Source: JBBTXJ01 sp964636345
GTDB taxonomy: Bacteria > Patescibacteriota > Patescibacteriia > Magasanikbacterales > JBBTXJ01
Assembly (NCBI GenBank): GCA_964636345.1
Contig: CAZWRL010000034.1
Coordinates: 1 to 5,893, forward strand
Length of the DNA stretch: 5,893 bases
Reading direction: 5' to 3'
Translations under genes and position numbers: made by a program
In this document: positions 5,359-5,893 of the stretch, in pieces
How positions within the stretch are numbered: position 1 is the stretch's first letter
Layout: the number at the start of each line of letters is the position of its first letter
The notes under the pieces: generated by a model
The model's input: only the letters and a program-made list of their open reading frames with translations
Told to the model about the DNA's origin: nothing
Databases searched by the model: none

Positions 5359-5893
5359 TTAGTAGTAGTATCCTCCTTTGATGTTGAACTTCTTTTTTTC
5401 AAACGTGATCACCATGTACCAACCCCATGAAACGACGTGACTGTCTTTGCCAATGAAATCAAACCAGATGCGCGGGAACATTTCGCGCGAGAGCCAGCGT
5501 TCCGGCTGTTTGGCGTTGTCCGGATCCACGACAATAATATTTTTTTCCGTTATGTTCACCACCACGCTGTAGTGATCGCCATCTTCGTCAAACCATCCCA
5601 CAATAACAGGTAGTTTTTCTTGTTTAATGAAATATTCCAATTCTTCCATGGTGCCCTTGTCTTTGGTAAACACAAATCCGCCAACTTGTTTTGCGGCCTG
5701 GATAAGTCCTTCGTGTTCGGTGCCGTCGTCGCGGGTCGTGTATCCGAGTACCGCAAGCTGATCCTCGCTGAATGTTTTGCCAAAGTATGAGAGGAGAATT
5801 TTGAGCGCTGCCGGACCGCAGTATCCCGATTGCGTTTGTTTGGTATGCGTAACCGCGAGGTTGCCCGGTTCCGATGGTGCTCGTTGTTGTTTT
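5359..5893 (-). CDS. C39-like (papain-fold) cysteine peptidase, N-terminus beyond the window
   Basis: The frame is open from the right edge to TAA at 5361-5359, giving 177 visible residues. Near the visible start is QTQSGYCGPAALKILLSYFG, the active-site helix of peptidase family C39, with nucleophile Cys25 and oxyanion Gln19 in visible numbering. The histidine lies in GDHYSVVV (His107) and the acidic partner in VVDPDN (Asp123), so the triad looks complete. C39 peptidases usually cleave double-glycine leaders inside peptide-exporting ABC transporters, but many stand-alone C39-like proteins have no known substrate. No ABC transporter or leader peptide is visible here. The C-terminus is aromatic (GGYYY). 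A shorter start, GTG at 5673, would drop the catalytic Cys and is rejected. A signal peptide or membrane anchor could lie in the unseen N-terminus. The stop is 2 bp from the copA stop. Confidence 0.85.
   Translation of the reverse strand, partial: KQQRAPSEPGNLAVTHTKQTQSGYCGPAALKILLSYFGKTFSEDQLAVLGYTTRDDGTEHEGLIQAAKQVGGFVFTKDKGTMEELEYFIKQEKLPVIVGWFDEDGDHYSVVVNITEKNIIVVDPDNAKQPERWLSREMFPRIWFDFIGKDSHVVSWGWYMVITFEKKKFNIKGGYYY

Noticed and set aside
5375..5412. T-rich stretch with a short TTGAA/TTCAA repeat and the GTGATCAC palindrome as a terminator for copA
   Set aside because: The stems are at most 5 bp and A/T-rich with no T tract following, and all lie within the C39-like coding sequence.
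5556..5783. Second minus-strand frame overlapping the C39-like gene
   Set aside because: It overlaps the frame that carries the intact Cys, His and Asp motifs and shows no features of its own.

Overview
The window reads as a piece of a small-genome bacterial chromosome. The best guess is a Candidate Phyla Radiation (Patescibacteria, Parcubacteria-like) member. The grounds are two tRNAs without an encoded CCA end, weak or absent Shine-Dalgarno sites, short intergenic spaces, a shortened VIT/CCC1-type transporter, and a TauE/SafE permease fused to HMA and cupredoxin domains beside a copper P1B-ATPase. I recall this neighbourhood from that group, but no search was possible, so the taxonomy is an inference.

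Layout. Positions 1-150 hold the 3' part of tRNA-Phe(GAA) and a complete tRNA-Pro(UGG). A strong bidirectional terminator follows at 158-188. A minus-strand VIT1/CCC1-like metal transporter gene (195-695) converges on that terminator and has a near-consensus promoter at 715-743. Running the other way is a plus-strand metal-handling cluster: a small two-helix membrane protein with a Met/Cys-rich loop (830-1216), a large nested hairpin (1211-1270), a four-part HMA/HMA/TauE-SafE/cupredoxin fusion (1279-2940), a small gene interrupted by a run of exactly 100 N (2952-3158), and a complete copA-type Cu(I) P1B-ATPase (3155-5356). A minus-strand C39-like cysteine peptidase, running off the right edge, ends 2 bp from the copA stop.

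Working together. CopA would export Cu(I) using ATP. The TauE/SafE fusion carries a CxxC metal-binding domain before its membrane core and a cupredoxin-like domain after it. The small membrane protein offers seven Met and two Cys in and around its inter-helix loop. The simplest reading is a membrane copper-trafficking or detoxification module, with the VIT/CCC1 protein handling iron or manganese nearby. The gap conceals part of the module and is of unknown true length. No dedicated metal regulator gene is visible. A palindrome (TACAcTGTA) at the presumed cluster promoter is the only operator candidate seen.

No CRISPR array, insertion sequence, integrase or phage gene is visible.
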